From: Notamacropus eugenii
Lineage: Eukaryota; Chordata; Mammalia; Diprotodontia; Macropodidae
Direction of reading: 5' to 3'
DNA length: 64,000 nucleotides
Assembly: GCF_028372415.1 (NCBI RefSeq)
Contig: NC_092879.1
Location: 98,514,857-98,578,856 of the forward strand
Part shown: piece by piece, positions 28,901-40,960 of the stretch
Numbering within the stretch: the first letter of the stretch is position 1
How the letters are laid out: each line of letters opens with the position of its first letter
Program-made: the position numbers and the translations under genes
Notes under the pieces: model-generated
Told to the model about the DNA's origin: nothing
The model's input: the letters and a program-made list of their open reading frames with translations, nothing else
Database searches by the model: none

Positions 28901-31900
28901 TTTCTCCCTCTCTGTCTCTCACCCTCTGCGCTCTCTCTGTGTTTCTCCCTCTCCCTCTGTCTCTCACCCTCTGCGCTTTCTCTCTGTCTCTCCTGTCTCT
29001 GTTTCTCTCTTTCTCCCTCTCTATCTCTCACCCTCTGCGCTCTCTCTCTGTCTCTGTCTGTCTCTGTATCTCCCTCTCCCTCTCTGTCTCTCACCCTCTG
29101 CGCTTTCTCTCTGTCTCTCCTGTCTCTGTCTCTCTCTTTTTCCCTCTCTGTCTCTCACACTCTGCGCTCTCTGTGTCTCCCTCTCCATCTCTGTCTCTCA
29201 CCTTCTGCGGTTTCTCTCTGTCTCTCCTGTCTCTCTGTCTCTGTTTCTTCCTCTCCCTCTCTGTCTCTGACCCTCTGCGTTCTCTGTCTCTCCTGTGTCT
29301 CTCTCTCTCTGTTTCTCCCTCTCACTCTCTATCTCCCACCCTCTGTGCTTTCTCTCTGTCTCTCCTGTCTCTCTGTCTCTATTTCTCCGTCTCAATCTCT
29401 GTCTCTCACCCTCTGTGCTTTCTCTCTGTGTCTCCTGTCTGTCTCTATTTCTCCCTCTCCCTCTCTGTCTCTCACCCTCTGCGTTCTCTGTCTCTCCTGT
29501 GTCTCTCTCTCTCTGTTTCTCCCTCTCCCTCTCTATCTCCCACGCTCTGTGCTTTCTCTCTGTCTCTCCTGTCTCTCCGTCTCTATTTCTCCCTCTCCCT
29601 CTCTGTCTCTCACCCTCTGCGTTCTCTTTCTCTCCTGGCTCTCTCTCTCTCTGTTTCTCCCTCTCCCTCTCTGTCTCTCACCCTCTGTGCTCTCTCTCTG
29701 TCTCTCCTATCTCACTGTCTCTCTGTTTCTCCCTCTCCCTCTCTGTCTCTCAACCTCTGCGCTCTCTCTCTGTCTCTGTCTGTCTCTGTATCTCCCTCTC
29801 CCTCTCTGTCTCTCACCCTTTGCGCTCTCTGTTTCTCCCTCTCCCTCTCTGTCTCTCACCCTCTGTGCTCTCTCTCTGTCTCTCCTGTCTCTGTCTCTCT
29901 CTTTCTCCCTCTCTGTCTCTCACCCTCTGCGCTCTCTCTGTGTTTTTCCCTCTCCCTCTGTCTCTCACCCTCTGCGCTTTCTCTCTGTCTCTCCTGTCTC
30001 TGTCTCTCTCTTTCTCCCTCTCTGTCTCTCACCCTCTCCGGTTTCTCTCTGTCTCTCCTGTCTCTGTCTCTCTCTTTCTCCCTCTCTGTCTCTCACCCTC
30101 TGCGCTCTCTGTGTCTCCCTCTCCCTCTCTGTCTCTCACCCTCTCCGGTTTCTCTCTGTCTCTCCTGTCTCTCTGTCTCTGTTTCATCCTCTCCCTCTCT
30201 GTCTCTCACCCTCTCCCTTCTCTGTCTCTCCTGTGTCTCTCTATCTCTGTTTCTCCCTCTCCCTCTCTGTCTCTCACCCTCTGCGCTCTCTCTCTCTGTC
30301 TCTCCTGTCTGTCTCTCTGTTACTCCCTCTCCCTCTCTGTCTCTCACCCTCTGTGCTTTCTCTCTGTCTCTCCTGTCTCTCTGTCTCTGTTTCTCCCTCT
30401 CCCTCTCTATCTCTCACCCTCTGCACTCTCTCTCTCTCCTGTGTCTCTGTCTCTCTGTTTCTCCCTCTCCCTCTGGGTCACTCACCCTCTATGCTCTCTC
30501 TGTTTCTGTCTCTCTGTCTCTGTTTCTCCCTCTCCCTCTCTGTCTCTCACCCTCTGCGTTCTCTGTCTCTCCTGTGTCTCTCTCTCTGTTTCTCCCTCTC
30601 CCTCTCTATCTCGCACCCTCTGTGCTTTCTCTCTGTCTCTCCTGTCTCTCTGTCTCTATTTCTCCCTCTCCCTCTCTGTCTCTCACCCTCTGCGCTCTCT
30701 CTCTCTGTCTCTCCTGTCTGTCTCTCTGTTACTCTCTCTCCCTCTCTGTCTCTCACCCTCTGTGCTTTCTCTCTGTCTCTCCTGTGTCTCTGTCTCTGTT
30801 TCTCCCTCTCCCTCTCTATCTCTCACCCTCTGCGTTCTCTGTCTCTCCTGTGTCTCTGTCTCTCTGTTTCTCCCTCTCCCTCTCTGTCTCTCACCCTCTA
30901 TGCTCTCTCTGTTTCTGTCTCTCTGTCTCTGTTTCTCCCTCTCCCTCTCTGTCTCTCACCCTCTGCGTTCTCTGTCTCTCCTGTGTCTCTCTCTCTGTTT
31001 CTCCCTCTCCCTCTCTATCTCGCACCCTCTGTGCTTTCTCTCTGTCTCTCCTGTCTCTCTGTCTCTATTTCTCCCTCTCCCTCTCTGTCTCTCACGCTCT
31101 GCGCTCTCTCTCTCTCTCCTGTCTCTGTCTCTCTGTTTTTCCCTCTCCCTCTCTGTCTCTCACACTCTGTGCTTTCTCTTTCTCTCTGTTTCTCCCTCTC
31201 CCTCTCTATCTCTCACCCTCTGCGCTCTCTCTCTGTTTATCCCTCTCCCTCTCTGTCTCTCACCCTCTGCGCTCTCTCTCTCTCTCTCCTGTCGCTGTCT
31301 CTCTGTTTCTCCCTCTCCCTCTCTGTTTCTCACACTCTGTGCTTTCTCTTTGTCTCTGTTTCTCCCTCTCCCTCTCTGTCTCTCACCCTCTGTGCTCTCT
31401 CTCTGTCTCTCCTATCTCACTATCTCTCTGTTTCTCCCTCTCCCTCTCTATCTCTCACCCTCTGTGCTCTCTCTCTGTCTCTCCTGTCTCTGTCTCTCTC
31501 TTTCTCCCTCTCTGTCTCTCACCCTCTGCGCTCTCTCTGTGTTTCTCCCTCTCCCTCTGTCTCTCACCCTCTGCGCTCTCTCTCTCTCTCCTGTCTCTGT
31601 CTCTCTCTTTCTCCCTCTCTGTCTCTCACCCTCTGCGCTCTCTCTCTGTCTCTGTCTGTCTCTGTATCTCCCTCTCCCTCTCTGTCTCTCACCCTTTGCG
31701 ATCTCTGTTTCTCGCTCTCCCTCTCTGTCTCTCACCCTCTGCATTCTCTGTCTCTCCTGTGTCTCTCTCTCTCTGTTTCTCCCTCTCCCTCTCTATCTCC
31801 CACCCACTGTGCTTTCTCTCTGTCTCTCCTGTCTGTCTCTCTGTTTCTCCCTCTCCATCTCTGTCTCTCACCCTCTGCAGTTTCTCTCTGTCTCTCCTGT

Positions 31901-34900
31901 CTCTCTGTCTCTGTTTCTTCCTCTCCCTCTCTGTCTCTGACACTCTGCGTTCTCTGTCTCTCCTGTGTCTCTCTGTCTCTGTTTCTCCCTCTCCCTCTCT
32001 GTCTCTCACCCGCTGCACTCTCTCTCTCTCCTGTGTCTCTGTCTCTCTGTTTCTCCCTCTCCCTCTCTGTCTCTCACCCTCTGCATTCTCTGTCTCTCCT
32101 GTGTCTCTCTCTCTCTGTTTCTCCCTCTCCCTCTCTATCTCCCACCCACTGTGCTTTCTCTCTGTCTCTCCTCTCTGTCTCTATTTCTCCGTCTCCCTCT
32201 CTGTCTCTCACCCTCTGCGCTCTCTCTCTCTCTCTCCTGTCTCTGTCTCTCTGTTTCTCCTTCTCCCTCTCTGTCTCTCACCCTCTTTGCTTTCTCTTTG
32301 TCTCTGTTTCTCCCTCTCTATCTCTCACCCTCTGTGCTCCCTCTCTCTGTCTCTCCTGTCTGTCTCTGTTTCTCCCTCTCCCTGTCTCTCACGCTCTGCA
32401 CTCTCTCTGTGTTTCTCCCTCTCCCTCTGTCCCTCACCCTCTGTGCTTTCTCTCTGTCTCTCCTGTGTCTCTGTCTCTGTTTCTCCCTCTCCCTCTCTGT
32501 CTCTCACCCTCTGTGCTCTCTCTCTCTGTCTCTCCTGTCTGTCTCTGTTTCTCCCTCTCCCTGTCTGTCACGCTCTGCACTCTCTCTGTGTTTCGCCCTC
32601 TCCCTCTGTCTCTCACCCTCTGTGCTCTGTCTCTCCTGTCTCTGTCTCTCTCTTTCTCCCTCTCTGTCTCTCACCCTCTGCGCTCTCTGTGTCTCCCTCT
32701 CCATCTCTGTCTCTCACCCTCTGCGGTTTCTGTCTCTCCTGTCTCTCTGTCTCTGTTTCTTCCTCTCCCTCTCTGTCTCTCACCCCTCTGCCTTCTCTGT
32801 CTCTCCTGTGTCTCTCTGTCTCTGTTTCTCCCTCTCCCTCTCTGTCTCTCACCCTCTGCACTCTCTCTCTCTGTCTCTCCTGTCTGTCTCTCTGTTGCTC
32901 CCTCTCCCTCTCTGTCTCTCACCCTCTGTGCTCTCTCTGTTTCTGTCTCTCTGTCTCTCTGTTTCTCCCTCTCCCTCTCTATCTCGCACCCTCTGTGCTT
33001 TCTCTCTGTCTCTCCTGTCTCTCTGTCTCTATTTCTCCCTCTCCCTCTCTCTCTCTCACCCTCTGCGTTCTCTTTCTCTCCTGTCTCTCTCTCTATTTCT
33101 CCCTCTCCCCTCTCTATCTCTCACCCTCTGCGCACTCTCTCTGTTTCTCCCTCTCTCTCTCTGTCTCTCCTGTCTGTCTCTGTTTCTCCCTCTCCCTGTC
33201 TCTCACGCTCTGCTCTCTCTTTGTGTTTCTCCCTCTCCCTCTGTCTCTCACCCTCTGTGCTTTCTCTCTGTCTCTCCTGTCTCTCTGTCTCTATTTCTCC
33301 CTCTCCCTCTCTCTCTCTCACCCTCTGCGTTCTCTTTCTCTCCTGTCTCTCTCTCTCTCTATTTCTCCCTCTCCCTCTCTGTCTCTCACACTCTGTGATT
33401 TCTCTTTGTATCTGTTTCTCCCTCTCCCTCTCTATCTCTCACCCTCTGCGCGCTCTCTCTGTTTCTCCCTCTCCCTCTCTGTCTCTCACCCTCTGCGCTT
33501 TCTCTCTGTCTCTCCTGTCTCTGTCTCTCTCATTCTCCCTCTCTGTCTCTCACCCTCTGTGCTCTCTGTTTCTCCCTCTCCGTCTCTCACCCTCTGTGCT
33601 CTCTCTCTCTGTCTCTCCTGTCTGTCTCTCTGTTTCTCCCTCTCCCTCTCTGTCTCTCACCCTCTGCGCTCTCTCTCTCTGTCTCTCCTGTCTGTCTCTC
33701 TGTTTCTCCCTCTCCCTCTCTGTCTCTCACCCTCTGCGCTCTCTCTCTCTGTCTCTCCTGTCTGTCTCTCTGTTTCTCCCTCTCCCTCTCTGTCTCTCAC
33801 CCTCTGCGCTCTCTCTGTTTCTGTCTCTGTCTCTCTGTTTCTCCCTCTCCCTCTCTATCTCCTACCCTCTGTGCTTTCTCTCTTTCTCTCCTGTGTCTCT
33901 GTCTCTCTATTTCTCCCTCTCCCTCTCTGTCTCTCACCGTCTGCGCTCTCTCTGTCTCTCCTGTGTCTCTCTGTCTCTGTTTCTCCCTCTCCCTCTCTGT
34001 CTCTCACCCTCTGTGCTTTCTCTTTGTCTCTGTTTCTCCCTCTCCCTCTCTATCTCTCACCCTCTGCGCTCTCTCTCTGTTTCTCCCTCTCCTTCTCTGT
34101 CTCTCACCCTCTGTGCTCTCTCTCTGTCTCTCCTATCTCACTGTCTCTCTGTTTCTCCCTCTCCCTCTCTGTCTCTCACCCTCTGTGCTCTCTCTCTCTG
34201 TCTCTCCTCTCTGTCTCTGTTTCTCCCTCTCCCTGTCTCTCACGCTCTGCACTCTCTCTGTGTTTCTCCCTCTCCCTCTGTCTCTTACCCTCTGCGCTCT
34301 CTCTGTCTCTGTCTGTCTCTGTTTCTCCGTCTCCCTCTCTGTCTCTCACCCTTTGCACTCTCTGTTTCTCCCTCTCCCTCTCTGTCTCTCACCCTCTGTG
34401 CTCTCTCTCTGTCTCTCCTGTCTCTGGCTCTCTCTCCCTCTCTCTCTCTCACCCTCTGCGCTTTCTCTCTGTCTCTCCTGTCTCTGTCTCTCTCTTTCTC
34501 CCTCTCTGTCTCTCACCCTCTGCGCTGTGTCTCCCTCTTCCTCTCTGTCTCTCACCCTCTGCGGTTTCTCTCTGTCTCTCCTGTCTCTCTGTCTCTGTTT
34601 CTTCCTCTCCCTCTCTGTCTCTCACCCTCTGCGTTCTCTTTCTCTCCTGTGTCTCTCTGTCTCTGTTTCTCCCTCTCCCTCTCTGTTTCTCACCCTCTGC
34701 GCTCTCTCTCTCTGTCTCTCCTGTCTGTCACTCTGTTTCTCCCTCTCCCTCTCTGTCTCTCACCCTCTGTGCTTTCTCTCTCTGTGTCTCCTCTCTGTCT
34801 CTCTGTTTCTCTCTCTCCCTCTCTGTCTCTCACCCTCTGTGCTCTCTCTGTCTCTCCTGTCTCTCTGTCTCTGTTTTTCCCTCTCCCTCTCTGTCTCTCA

Positions 34901-36010
34901 CCCTCTGTGCTCTCTCTCTGTCTCTCCTGTCTGTCTCTGTTTCTCCCTCTCCCTGTCTCTCACCCTCTGCGCTCTCTCTGTGTTTCTCCCTCTCCCTCTG
35001 TCTCTCACCCTCTGTGCTTTCTCTTTGTCTCTCCTGTCTCTCTGTCTCTATTTCTCCCTCTCCCTGTCTCTCACCCTCTGCGCTGTGTTTCTCCCTCTCC
35101 CTCTCTCTCACCCTCTGCGCTCTCTCTCTCTCCTGTGTCTCTGTCTCTCTGTTTCTCCCTCTCCCTCTCTGTCTCTCACCCTCTGTGCTTTCTCTCTCTC
35201 TCCAGTCTCTCTGTCTGTTTCTCCCTCTCCCTCTCTATCTCTCACCCTCTGCACTCTTTCTCTCTCCTGTGTCTCTGTCTCTCTGTTTCTCCCTCTCCCT
35301 CTCTGTCTCTCACCCTCTGCGCTCTCTCTCTGTCTCTCCTGTCTGTCTCTGTTTCTCCCTCTCCCTGTCTCTCACCCTCTGCGCTCTCTCTGTTTCTCCC
35401 TCTCCCTCTGTCTCTCACCCTCTGTGCTTTCTCTCTGTGTCTCCTGTCTCTCTGTCTCTGTTTCTCCTTCTCCCTCTCTGTCTCTCACCCTCTGTGCTTT
35501 CTCTCTGTCTCTCCTGTCTCTCTGTCTCTGTTTCTCCCTCTCCCTCTGTCTCTCACCCTCTGCTCTCTCTCTCTGTCTCTCCTGTCTCTGTCTCTCTGTT
35601 TCTCCCTCTCCCTCTCTCTCTCTCACCCTCTGCGCGCGCTCTCTCTCTCCTGTGTCTCTCTCTCTGTTTTTCCCTCTCCATCTCTCACCCTATGTGCTCT
35701 CTCTCTGTCTTTCTCTCTCAGTCTGCTTTACCTCTCCCTCAACTCCTCTCTTTCTGTCTCTGTCTTTTTCTCTGTCTGCCCTGCCTCTCTTTCTCTTTCT
35801 CTGTCATTCTCTGTGGTTTTTCTCTCACTCTCTGTTCTCCCTCTGTCTCTCTCTTTGTCTCTGTGTTTCTATCTCTGTCTCTTTCTGTCTCTGTCTTGGT
35901 CTCTTTTTCTCTCTCTGTCTCTCATCCTCTTTCGCTCTCTATGAATCTGTTTCTCTATATCTGTCTCCGTCTCTTTCTCACTCTCTGTCTGTCTCTGCCT
36001 CTCTCTCTTG
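25980..36010 (+). repeat. Ten-kilobase pyrimidine tandem array, about 70-bp unit
   Basis: An almost pure C+T array on the plus strand. In the central part (about 27.0-35.6 kb) a unit of roughly 70 bp recurs: TTTCTCCCTCTCCCTCTCTG, then TCTCTCACCCTCTGCGCTCT, then TCTCTGTCTCTCCTGTCTCT and a short spacer of variable length. This gives on the order of 130-140 copies. The outer parts (25.98-26.9 and 35.7-36.0 kb) are the same kind of sequence but more degenerate. Stop codons need A after T and are nearly absent. The array is therefore open in all plus frames for thousands of codons, as Ser/Leu-rich nonsense. I call no gene in it. Confidence 0.95.
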
Positions 36011-36451
36011 GTGTGGGCTTTACCAAGCAGGAGCATGGCTCAGTCGGTGGCTGGTGAGTCTTCCAGGTCAGCGCCATCAGGACAACTCAGACATCTTTGG
36101 CACATGTCGCTGGCAGGCTAAGGGTGCCCTGACAGATGCCAGTGCAGAGAGCTCGAGCTCTGCTGTCCGGGCCTCTTACCCAGCGCTTTGCCCGTCAGAG
36201 GCTCTGTTGGCATAAAATATTTATTGAACTAACGAATCCAGCTCACTTGCTTCTCTGAGGGTGGCTTCTGTTCCCTCTCCATTCTTTGTGTAAGCAGGTT
36301 TTGGAGCTTCAGAAGGGAGACCGAGGCAGAGAGAGAGGAATCAGGAACAAAGAGTCCCTGGCTGAAGGCAGAAGCGAGCCAAGCCGGGAAGCCCAAGCGA
36401 GACAGGAAGTGTCACTTAACAGAGCAGTGCTGAAGCTTTCTTTCACCAGTT

Positions 36452-36523
36452 TCCCATATGGTCTAGCGGTTAGGATTCCTGGTTTTCACCCAGGCGGCCC
36501 GGGTTCGACTCCCGGTATGGGAA
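36452..36523 (+). tRNA. tRNA-Glu (anticodon TTC)
   Basis: A 72-nt cloverleaf with no intron. The acceptor stem TCCCATA pairs with TATGGGA, with discriminator A. The D arm contains GGTCTAGCGGTTAGGAT (A box), the anticodon stem CCTGG/CCAGG holds the loop TTTTCAC with TTC at 36485-36487, and the T arm GGGTTCGACTC is the B box. A T5 terminator for RNA polymerase III follows at 36531-36535. No CCA is encoded, as usual in eukaryotes. The sequence is nearly identical to mammalian tRNA-Glu-TTC genes, so it is probably functional. It stands alone, 440 bp beyond the pyrimidine array. Confidence 0.97.
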
Positions 36524-36879
36524 ATAGTGGTTTTTGTTGTTTCTCTTTTTGCTTCCTGACAGACATAGTTAATTTTTTATTAAAAACTTTTTAAAAACAG
36601 CTTCGGTGTCATTTAATGGGAAAGCCAATGACTTGCACTAAAATCGGCCAGTTCCTTTTGTGCAGGCAGATTTTTTTAGACAGGAAAGGTTGGTGCCCGT
36701 AGCCTGCATGGGCATCTAGATGTCAAGGGCTAGGCACAAGCCCAAAGTGCCCAATGCCCTGCAAGTGGAGCCTTGGGAAAACCTGACTTGTCTGGGGAGC
36801 TCTCTCTCTAAGGGGCCATGGGCCAGGTTTCCTGTGTAAGACACATAGATGTTCTCCAATCTGTGCCCCTCCCCAGCTC

Positions 36880-37150
36880 CCAAAGAGAAATTCCTAAAAC
36901 ACAGATCTAATGATGTCACCCACCCCTCCCCCTGTCCCCCCAAATCTTCAATGGCTCTTAATTGCCCCTTGGAGGAGACCTGCTCCGTGTAGCCTTTGGG
37001 TGTTCTGCAATCCGGCTCTGTCTACCTTCCCAGGGTCACCCCTTTCTGTCCCTCTCTCCCTGACATGCCAGCCTTTCGCTGGCTACACCCTGCATCCGTG
37101 CCTGTGAAAAAGGGGACCCCCACGTCTGGAACACGTGCCACTGGGCCCAA
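36880..37150 (+). mobile_element. L2 LINE fragment
   Basis: 'AACACAGATCTAATGATGTC', 'CTTCAATGGCTCTTAATTGC' and 'AATCCGGCTCTGTCTACCTT' match the L2 3' ORF2 segment. Confidence 0.75.
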
Positions 37151-37259
37151 GCTTCCTCCAGAGCCCACCCCCAGACACCCTGAAGTGGGCAGTCCTCAGC
37201 CTCGATATTCAATGGTGATGCCCTATCTCCCGCCTTACAATCCTTCCCTATGGTTTTGT

Positions 37260-39230
37260 AGGTGCTTGCCTGTGTGCACACTCCCCAGTGCCTCTTCCAA
37301 CCTTTTCATTCCTCCTCGAACCTTCCATGGCTCCCTCTCCCCTATTCTCTCAGCTGAGAATCTTGCCTCCTACTTTACAGAAAAAATGGAGGCCACTCCC
37401 CTCTTCCTCATCTCCCATCACTCAGGTGCCTTCCCTTACTGTCTTCTCCTTCACCCTGTCTCCCATGAGATGCAGCCTTACTCCTGACCAAGGCCAACCC
37501 CTCCAGCTGCACACGGGATCCCCTTCCAGTCCGGCTCCTCCGACAGATTGTCCCCTCTGCTGTCCCCACTGGTCTTTCCCTCTCTCCTGGCTGCTTCCCT
37601 ACTGCCTCCAAACTGGCCTGTGTCCTCCATCCTGAAAGACCCTCACCTGATCCTTCCATCCTTACTATCGTCCTATATGACAGCTCTTCTGTCTTTGGTG
37701 GCTCACCTCCTTGGAAAAGCCACCTGCCCTATGTGCCTCCATTCTCTTTCCTCTCCCATAATCCCTTACAATCTGGCTTTCAGTCCTCCTTCTCCTTGAC
37801 CTCTCTGTGGCCTTTGATGCTGACAGTCACCCTCTCCTCCTTGATATTCTCTTCTCTCCAGGTTTATGGGACACCCCTCTCTGTCCTGGCTCCCTTCCCT
37901 CTACACTGCTTTACTTGGTGAACTCACAAACTCCCATGGACTTAATGGCCTTGTCCGTGCTGATCCTGCCCGAAACCCTCTGCTGACCTCCAGTGTCACT
38001 TGTCCAACTACCTTTCTGACATCTCAAATTGGATGTCCAGTGGACATCTGAAACTCAGTATATTGCAAATGGACTCATCTGCCCCCTAAACCCTTCCCTA
38101 TTACTGTGAAGGGCAATCTTATCCTCCCCATGCTGGAGACTCCCAACCAACGAGTCATCCTGGACCGCTCACTATCTCCACCCCCACAGTCCATCTGTCA
38201 CCAAGGCCTGTCTTGCAGCATCTCCCAGATACACCCTCTCCTCTCCTCCGACATTGCCCCATGCAGGTGCAGGCCCTCATCTCCTTATGACTCAGCTGCT
38301 GGCGGGAAGGAAGTGCTGCTGCCGCACTCTCCCCATTCCGATCCATGCTCCATTCAGCTGGTAAAGTGACTTTCTTAAAGCAAAAGTCTGATCATGTCAC
38401 ACACACACACACACACACACAGACACACACACACAGACACACACACACACCGCACACACACACACACACCGCACACACCCACACACACCGCACACACCCA
38501 CACACACACCCACACACACACCCACACACCCACACACACCGCACGCACACACACCCACACCCACACACACCGCACGCACACACACACACACACCGCACGC
38601 ACACACACACACACCCACACACACACACAGACACACACACACACCCATACACACCCACACCCACACCCACACACACACCGCACACACACACACCGCACAC
38701 ACACACAGACACACACACACACAGACACACACACACACACACACTGCACACACACACACACACACACCCATACACACCCACACCCACACACACACCGCAC
38801 ACACACACACCGCACACACACACAGACACACACACACACAGACACACACACACACACTGCACGCACACACACACACACCCATACACACCCACACCCACAC
38901 ACACACACACACCCACACACCCACACACACCGCACGCACACACACCCACACCCACACACACACACACCGCACGCACACACACACACACCCACACACACAC
39001 ACAGACACACACACACACCCATACACACCCACACCCACACCCACACACACACCGCACACACACACACCGCACACACACACAGACACACACACACACAGAC
39101 ACACACACACACTGCACACACACACACACTGCACCCATACACACCCACACCCACACCCACACACACACCGCACACACACACACACACCGCACACCCACCC
39201 ACACACACACCCACACACACACACACACCG

Positions 39231-39267
<37 letters not shown>

Positions 39268-39910
39268 ACACACACACTGCACACACACACACACACACAC
39301 CGCACGCACACACACACACCCACACACACACACACAGACACACACACACACACAGACACAGACACACACACAGACACAGACACATACACACACACCGCAC
39401 ACACACAGACACACACACACACACACATCGCACACACACACACACACACCGCACACACACACACACCGCACACACACACACACACACACACACACCACTG
39501 GCTCTCTGTCACCCCCAGGAACAAATATAAGATGCTGTGTGTCATTCAAAGCCCTTCATGCCCTGCCCCTCCTCCTTCCTGGCCTTCCTGACGTATCCTC
39601 CTCCATCCAGCAACACCAGCCTCCAGATTGTTCCACAGACAAGCCCCTCCATCTCTCAGCTCTGGGCCTGGAATGCTCTCCCTCCTCCACTCTACTGACC
39701 TCCCTGGCCTCCTCCAAGTGTCACTTTCCCCACCCTCTGGTCATTCCAGGGCCTTCCCTCTGTTAGTTCTCATTTCTCCTTGCTTTCTGCATATTTATTT
39801 GCATGAAGTCTCATCCATTAGACTGGAAGCTCCCTTCAGGCAGGGACTGCCTCTTGGCACAGGGCCAGCACACAGGTGCTTAATAGATGCTTGTTGATCG
39901 CTTGATTGAT
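37260..39910 (+). mobile_element. Long L2 LINE copy interrupted by a CA array
   Basis: A forward L2 from the reverse transcriptase region ('ATCCCTTACAATCTGGCTTT', 'GTGGCCTTTGATGC') through 'TCTGATCATGTCAC' at 38385. It resumes at 39497 ('CTGGCTCTCTGTCACCCCCA') and ends with a tail at about 39910. It is old and broken many times. With the array removed it is about 1.5 kb. Confidence 0.88.
38398..39495 (+). repeat. 1.1-kb compound CA array with CCCACA, CCGCAC and GACACA variants
   Basis: Almost entirely CA dinucleotides with regularly spaced variants. The phrase CCCATACACACCCACACC recurs at roughly 110-140-bp spacing (about 38644, 38768, 38879, 39018, 39126), showing a higher-order unit. It sits inside an L2 copy, immediately after GATCATGTCAC. 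Confidence 0.95.
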
Positions 39911-39984
39911 TGGTGTAAGGGAACACATGCTAGGTATGAAATCAGGAGACACCTGGGTTTGAATAGACTCACTATAGTGGTGTC

Positions 39985-40150
39985 TCCAATATAAAGGGGA
40001 GTTTCCAGAAATCATTTACTGGCTGTGTAACCTTGGCCAAGTCATTTAACCTCCTTGTGCCTCAGTTTCCTCATCTGTAAAATAGAGATAATAATGTTTG
40101 CACTACCTGTCTCATGTGCTGTAGTGAAGAAAGCACTTTGTAAACCTTAT
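39985..40150 (+). mobile_element. MIR SINE
   Basis: 'GGCTGTGTAACCTTGGCCAA', 'TGCCTCAGTTTCCTCATCTG' and 'TAAAATAGAGATAATAATG' in order. Confidence 0.85.
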
Positions 40151-40199
40151 GTAAAACCCAGTCGACTTACTGGGGGAGGAGGAGGGCAATGAGACTCCT

Positions 40200-40960
40200 A
40201 CCAATACCCCAAAATGCTGAAATGTGGCAAAGTGGCCAGATAGAGCAGCTTGAAAGCTTGATAGGCAAGGGATGCAGGATGGATTTGGGGAGGAGGTGCC
40301 CCATGAGCCAGGCCTGGAAGGAGCGGAAAGAGGAAGATTATACTAAGGGGCTTGTCTTCCTTAGAGAATTTCCTCCTAGGTGAGGTCATACAAAGGCATG
40401 GAGGTAGGACAAATGACCAGTATGATGGAAGGACAGCCACTATAAAGGGAAGTTTCCAGAAATCAGGCTGAAAGTGAGGCTCACAGGTTCTGGACCTGGA
40501 CATGCAGCTCCCCCTTGAGGAGTGGAGGAACAGGACCAGAGGAGTCCAGCAACTGGACTGGAGCCAGGTTGAAAGTGATAAAGTCCAGACTTTTCTATCA
40601 CTCACTCAGCCAGAGAGCCTGGTCATCATTTAAGCCAAAGCTCTGGAGCTTTCAGACATTAGGACACCACAATGTGGTAGCGTAGAGTCAGCCTGCAGAG
40701 GGTGTCAGATGCCAACCTAAGTTCCATTTCATTTGTTAGGAAATGGAGGGTGGTGAGCCATTGAAGGGTTGTGAACAGGAGATGTACCAGGAAGATCATT
40801 TTGGTAAGTGGAAGAAAGATGAAGAGGGAAGAGACTAGAGATAGGAAAACCTGGCAAGAAGCAATTATGGTAATCCTGCCAAGAGGAGTGGGAATAAAGG
40901 TCAGAAAGAAGAAGAGGGCAGTACCCAGAGAAAGGTGATTTGGGGCAGGAAGAATTGCTA
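40200..40960 (-). mobile_element. L2 LINE fragments, reverse
   Basis: 'GAGCCAGGCCTGGAAGGA', 'GGTGAGCCATTGAAGGGTTG' and 'GGAAGATCATTTTGG' are reversed L2 sequence. A short phrase (ATAAAGGG[AG]AGTTTCCAGA) near 40442 repeats one at 39993. Bases 41050-41820 contain no feature I can identify; a minus-strand open frame there is probably chance. Confidence 0.65.

Noticed and set aside
38345-39766. Large His-Thr and Cys-Val open frames
   Set aside because: These are pure translations of the CA array in different frames.
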